Assembly (NCBI RefSeq): GCF_021353265.1
Contig: NZ_JAJTWU010000001.1
Span: forward strand, 1-64,000
Length of the DNA stretch: 64,000 nucleotides
Reading direction: 5' to 3'
From: Pelomonas cellulosilytica
Lineage (GTDB): Bacteria; Pseudomonadota; Gammaproteobacteria; Burkholderiales; Burkholderiaceae_C
The position numbers and the translations under genes are program-made. The notes under the pieces were generated by a model. It had not been told where the DNA came from, made no database searches, and saw only the letters and a program-made list of their open reading frames with translations. Positions 61,508-64,000 of the stretch are shown here, one piece after another. Numbering within the stretch: position 1 is the stretch's first letter; each line of letters opens with the position of its first letter.

Positions 61508-62134
61508 TCAGCCGGCGGTAGTGGCATCGGCATACAGCCAGGGCTGGCGCCGGCGCTGCTTGGCCTCGAAGGCCTCGATCAGTGCGCCGGCGTTTTGGCG
61601 GATGCTTTCGATCTCGTCGCGGCCTTCGAGCAGCGCCGCGCGGGCGCGCTCGGCCAATCGGAAGGGCAGCAGCAACCCGCCCGAAAGCGCGATGGTGCAG
61701 GCCTTCAGGTCCACTGTGAGGGGTTGTGCGGCCTCGGCTGCCGCCATGACGAGGGCATGCTCGCGGGAGGGCAGTGCGATGGGCAGCATGCCGTTGTTTA
61801 AGCAGTTGGCCTGGAAGATCTCGCCGAAGCCCGGCGCGATGATGCAGCGCAGGCCCAGGTCTGCCAGCGCCCAAGGCGCCTGTTCGCGGCTAGAGCCGCA
61901 GCCGAAGTTCGGTCCCGCCACGAGGATGGCGGCGCCACGCCAGCGTGGTTGGTTGAGTACGAAGTCGGGCCGCTCGCAACCGGTCTCGTCGAAGCGCTTC
62001 TCGTAGAACGCGTAGCGACCGAGCCCGGCCTTTTGCGTCAGCACGAGGAAGCGGCCGGGAAAGATGATGTCCGTGTCGATGTCGGCGTCGGGCATCGGCG
62101 CCGCGACGGAGCGCAGGGTCGTGAAGGCTTGCAT
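61508..62134 (-). CDS. leuD: 3-isopropylmalate dehydratase-type small subunit (LeuD family, second copy)
   Basis: A 208-aa swivel subunit: DIDTDIIFPGRFL (about 19-31), GPNFGCGSSREQAPWAL and QANCLNNGMLPIAL. The ATG overlaps the leuC stop by one base (TGATG). It is only moderately similar to the LeuD at 42159-42782. Beside an ICL-family lyase, a role as substituted-maleate hydratase is likely, although a leucine-pathway enzyme cannot be excluded from the sequence alone. Confidence 0.87.
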   Translation of the reverse strand: MQAFTTLRSVAAPMPDADIDTDIIFPGRFLVLTQKAGLGRYAFYEKRFDETGCERPDFVLNQPRWRGAAILVAGPNFGCGSSREQAPWALADLGLRCIIAPGFGEIFQANCLNNGMLPIALPSREHALVMAAAEAAQPLTVDLKACTIALSGGLLLPFRLAERARAALLEGRDEIESIRQNAGALIEAFEAKQRRRQPWLYADATTAG

Positions 62135-63552
62135 CAGGCGGGAGTTCGTTCGCGCGGGTCGGCCAGGTGGCCAGCAATGGCGCTGGCTGCGGCTGTGGCG
62201 GGGCTGACGAGATGGGTGCGGGCGCCCGCACCCTGGCGGCCCTCGAAGTTGCGGTTGCTCGTACTGGCGCAGCGCTCGCCGGGCTGCAGGCGGTCGTCGT
62301 TCATTGCGACGCACAGCGAGCAGCCGGGCGCGCGCCATTCGAAGCCGGCGGCAGTGAAGAGCCGGTCGAGGCCCTCGTCAACAGCCTGGCGGGCCACCTG
62401 AGCGGAGCCCGGCACGACGATGGCTCTTACGTGAGCGGCCTTGTGGCGGCCCTGCAGCTGCGCGGCGGCAGCGCGCAAGTCCTCGATGCGGCTGTTGGTG
62501 CAGGAGCCGATGAAGACATGGTCGAGGCGCACGTCCTGCAGCGCGGTGCCGGGGCGCAGGCCCATGTAGTCGAGTGCGCGGGCGATCTTGCGTGCGGCGG
62601 CCTCGTCGGTCGCCTGACTCGGGTCTGGCACGCGGCCGTCGATGGCCAGCGCCTGGTCGGGGCTGGTACCCCAGGTCACGTGCGGTGCCAGCGCGGTAGC
62701 GTCGATGTCGAGGCTGCGGTCGAAGGGCGCGCCGGCGTCGCTGTGCAGCGTGCGCCAGTGGTCCAGCGCCTGTTCCCACAGCGCGCCGCGAGGCGCCAGC
62801 GGCCGGCCCTCCAGCCAGGCGAAGGTGCGGTCGTCCGGGGCTATGAGGCCACTGCGGGCGCCGGCTTCGATGCTCATGTTGCACACCGTCATGCGCTCGG
62901 CCATCGACATGGCCTCGACGGTGTCACCGCAGAACTCGATCGTGTGGCCCACGGCGCCCGATGCACCGAGCCTGCCTATGATGGCCAGCACGACGTCCTT
63001 GGCAGTGACGCCTGCCGGCAGCGCGCCGGTCACGCGCACCCGCAGGTTGCGGGCGCGGCGCTGGCGCAGCGTCTGCGTGGCCAGCACGCATTCCACCTCG
63101 CTCGCGCCAATGCCAAAGGCCAGCGCGCCGAAGGCGCCATGTGTGGAGGTGTGCGAATCGCCGCAGACCAGCGTGATGCCCGGCAGCGTAAAGCCCTGTT
63201 CCGGCCCGATGACGTGGACGATGCCGTGGCGTTGGTCGTTCAGAGGGATGTAGTTAAGGCCGGTGGCGGTGGTATTGCGCTCAAGCAGCGCGACCTGCTC
63301 GCGGGCCAGTGGGTCGGCGATGGGCTGGTCACGGTGTCGTGTGGGCACGGCATGGTCGGCCACGGCCAGCTGCGTCTCGCGGCGGCGCACCGGCAGGCCG
63401 CGCAGCCGCAGGCCCTCGAAGCTCTGCGGGCTGCTGACCTCGTGCAGCATCTGGCGGTCGATGTAGACCAGCGCCGTCGTGTCGCCCCGCTCGTCGCGTT
63501 CTTCGGTGACGACATGTGAGGTCCAGAGCTTGTCGTAGAGGGTCTGCGTCAT
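62134..63552 (-). CDS. leuC: 3-isopropylmalate dehydratase-type large subunit (LeuC family, second copy)
   Basis: A 472-aa aconitase-family subunit with cluster cysteines in [10 protein letters not shown] and CSLC, followed by [22 protein letters not shown], close to canonical LeuC. It also has [20 protein letters not shown] and [11 protein letters not shown] at the start. I use the ATG at 63552; an upstream frame start adds unlikely residues. It heads the minus-strand operon and lies 105 nt after an IclR-type regulator gene. Confidence 0.9.
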   Translation of the reverse strand: MTQTLYDKLWTSHVVTEERDERGDTTALVYIDRQMLHEVSSPQSFEGLRLRGLPVRRRETQLAVADHAVPTRHRDQPIADPLAREQVALLERNTTATGLNYIPLNDQRHGIVHVIGPEQGFTLPGITLVCGDSHTSTHGAFGALAFGIGASEVECVLATQTLRQRRARNLRVRVTGALPAGVTAKDVVLAIIGRLGASGAVGHTIEFCGDTVEAMSMAERMTVCNMSIEAGARSGLIAPDDRTFAWLEGRPLAPRGALWEQALDHWRTLHSDAGAPFDRSLDIDATALAPHVTWGTSPDQALAIDGRVPDPSQATDEAAARKIARALDYMGLRPGTALQDVRLDHVFIGSCTNSRIEDLRAAAAQLQGRHKAAHVRAIVVPGSAQVARQAVDEGLDRLFTAAGFEWRAPGCSLCVAMNDDRLQPGERCASTSNRNFEGRQGAGARTHLVSPATAAASAIAGHLADPRERTPA

Positions 63553-63657
63553 GAACGGAAAGGGCGGCTCATCATGGCGTGCAGTGTGCAAGCCGGGCGC
63601 CTGCCCGCCATGCGGGGCTGCGTGGCTGTTCGCCACGTGGATGCCGCTGGATTGCGC

Positions 63658-64000
63658 TCAGGTCAGGGCAAGGTCGGTCCGCGTGCTGCGGGGCGCCACC
63701 TGACGCGACGCTGGCGACTTGGCCGCGGCGTCTGGTGCTGCCATCTGGTCGCGCGTCAGTTCCTCCGATATGGCGGCTGCGGCGGCCTTAAGGTCCAGCA
63801 CATAGCGCTGCACGGCGTCGGCCATCGGCATGGCCGACGAGAAGAACACCAATGCCATCGCACCCACCACGCGCGGGCCCTCGAAGACGGGCACGGCGAT
63901 GGACGAGGTCTTGCGCGGTACGGCCGAGTGCGGGTTGCGGTCGCAGGTGGCATAGCCGTCAGCGCGGATGCGCTGCACCAGCTTGTCGCCCTTGAACATT
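63658..64000 (-). CDS. IclR-family regulator, C-terminal part (cut by window edge)
   Basis: C-terminal 113 or so residues of an IclR effector-binding domain: RIRADGYATCDRNPHS, then SSIAVPVFEGPRVVGAMALVFF and the helical end. The reading frame is still open at the right edge, so the start and HTH are outside. The Met at 63999 is internal. A Ser/Ala/Pro/Arg-rich tail follows the domain. By position it is the candidate regulator of the leuC-leuD-lyase operon. Confidence 0.8.
   Translation of the reverse strand, partial: MFKGDKLVQRIRADGYATCDRNPHSAVPRKTSSIAVPVFEGPRVVGAMALVFFSSAMPMADAVQRYVLDLKAAAAAISEELTRDQMAAPDAAAKSPASRQVAPRSTRTDLALT

Noticed and set aside
1-64000. tRNA, rRNA, CRISPR, insertion sequences or phage genes
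   Set aside because: Looked for conserved tRNA arms, repeat-spacer patterns, transposase-like proteins and terminal repeats; none seen.

Overview
This window looks like a chromosome segment from a high-GC betaproteobacterium, most likely of the order Burkholderiales (Rubrivivax/Roseateles/Pelomonas-like). The reasons are the high third-position GC, the mla gene order, the zwf-hexR and tal-pgi neighbourhood, the pilBCD-coaE-zapD-yacG string, and the large TonB receptors beside dicarboxylate and aromatic-type catabolic genes. The genus is inferred, not proven. No rRNA, tRNA, CRISPR array, insertion sequence or phage gene was seen.

Positions 1-23,000 are housekeeping. A minus-strand minor-pilin operon (pilE-fimT-pilV-pilW-pilX-pilY1, 7281 to 139) builds the priming tip of type IV pili. 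It lies divergent to a complete plus-strand mla operon (mlaF-E-D-A-C-B, 7578-11534) for retrograde phospholipid transport. Central carbon genes follow: zwf-hexR on the minus strand and tal-pgi-HAD phosphatase on the plus strand, divergent from a short AT-rich promoter/operator region. The minus-strand series pilB-pilC-pilD-coaE-zapD-yacG ends this part, so both the motor/peptidase and the minor pilin genes are in the window.

Positions 23,000-64,000 are a dense catabolic island with many stop/start overlaps. Block A (23,023-34,714) has ATP-dependent hydantoinase/oxoprolinase-type HyuA and HyuB, a Tat-exported molybdopterin hydroxylase large subunit with its [2Fe-2S] subunit encoded apart, an MFS carrier, a quinone-oxidoreductase-like protein, a membrane protein and a GlcD/VAO-type flavoprotein. 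Block B (34,820-36,513) pairs an Asp/Glu-racemase-fold protein (maleate isomerase/arylmalonate decarboxylase family, without the usual cysteines) with a double cupin. Block C (36,629-40,388) is a GH30 glycosidase pseudogene with two in-frame TAG codons, next to an intact GH3 beta-glucosidase. Block D (40,479-50,340) encodes cytochrome c, a VOC protein, an isochorismatase-type amidase, two PuuE/imidase-type deacetylase-fold hydrolases, an HMG-CoA-lyase-type aldolase, a class III CoA-transferase, LeuC, LeuD, a cupin and an alpha/beta hydrolase. Block E (50,549-58,467) has a flavin monooxygenase and two duplicated TonB-dependent receptors around a secreted hydrolase. Block F (58,565-63,552) has a second LeuC/LeuD pair, an isocitrate-lyase-family lyase, a secreted esterase and a DUF1838 protein, with a truncated IclR-type regulator upstream at the right edge.

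Taken together (inference), the island suggests uptake through TonB receptors, oxidation of an N-heterocycle or lactam, and hydrolysis of a cyclic imide or half-amide to a substituted maleate. LeuCD-type hydratases would then hydrate it, and it would be cleaved either as a CoA ester (CaiB plus HMGL) or directly (ICL-family lyase). The substrate cannot be named from sequence alone.
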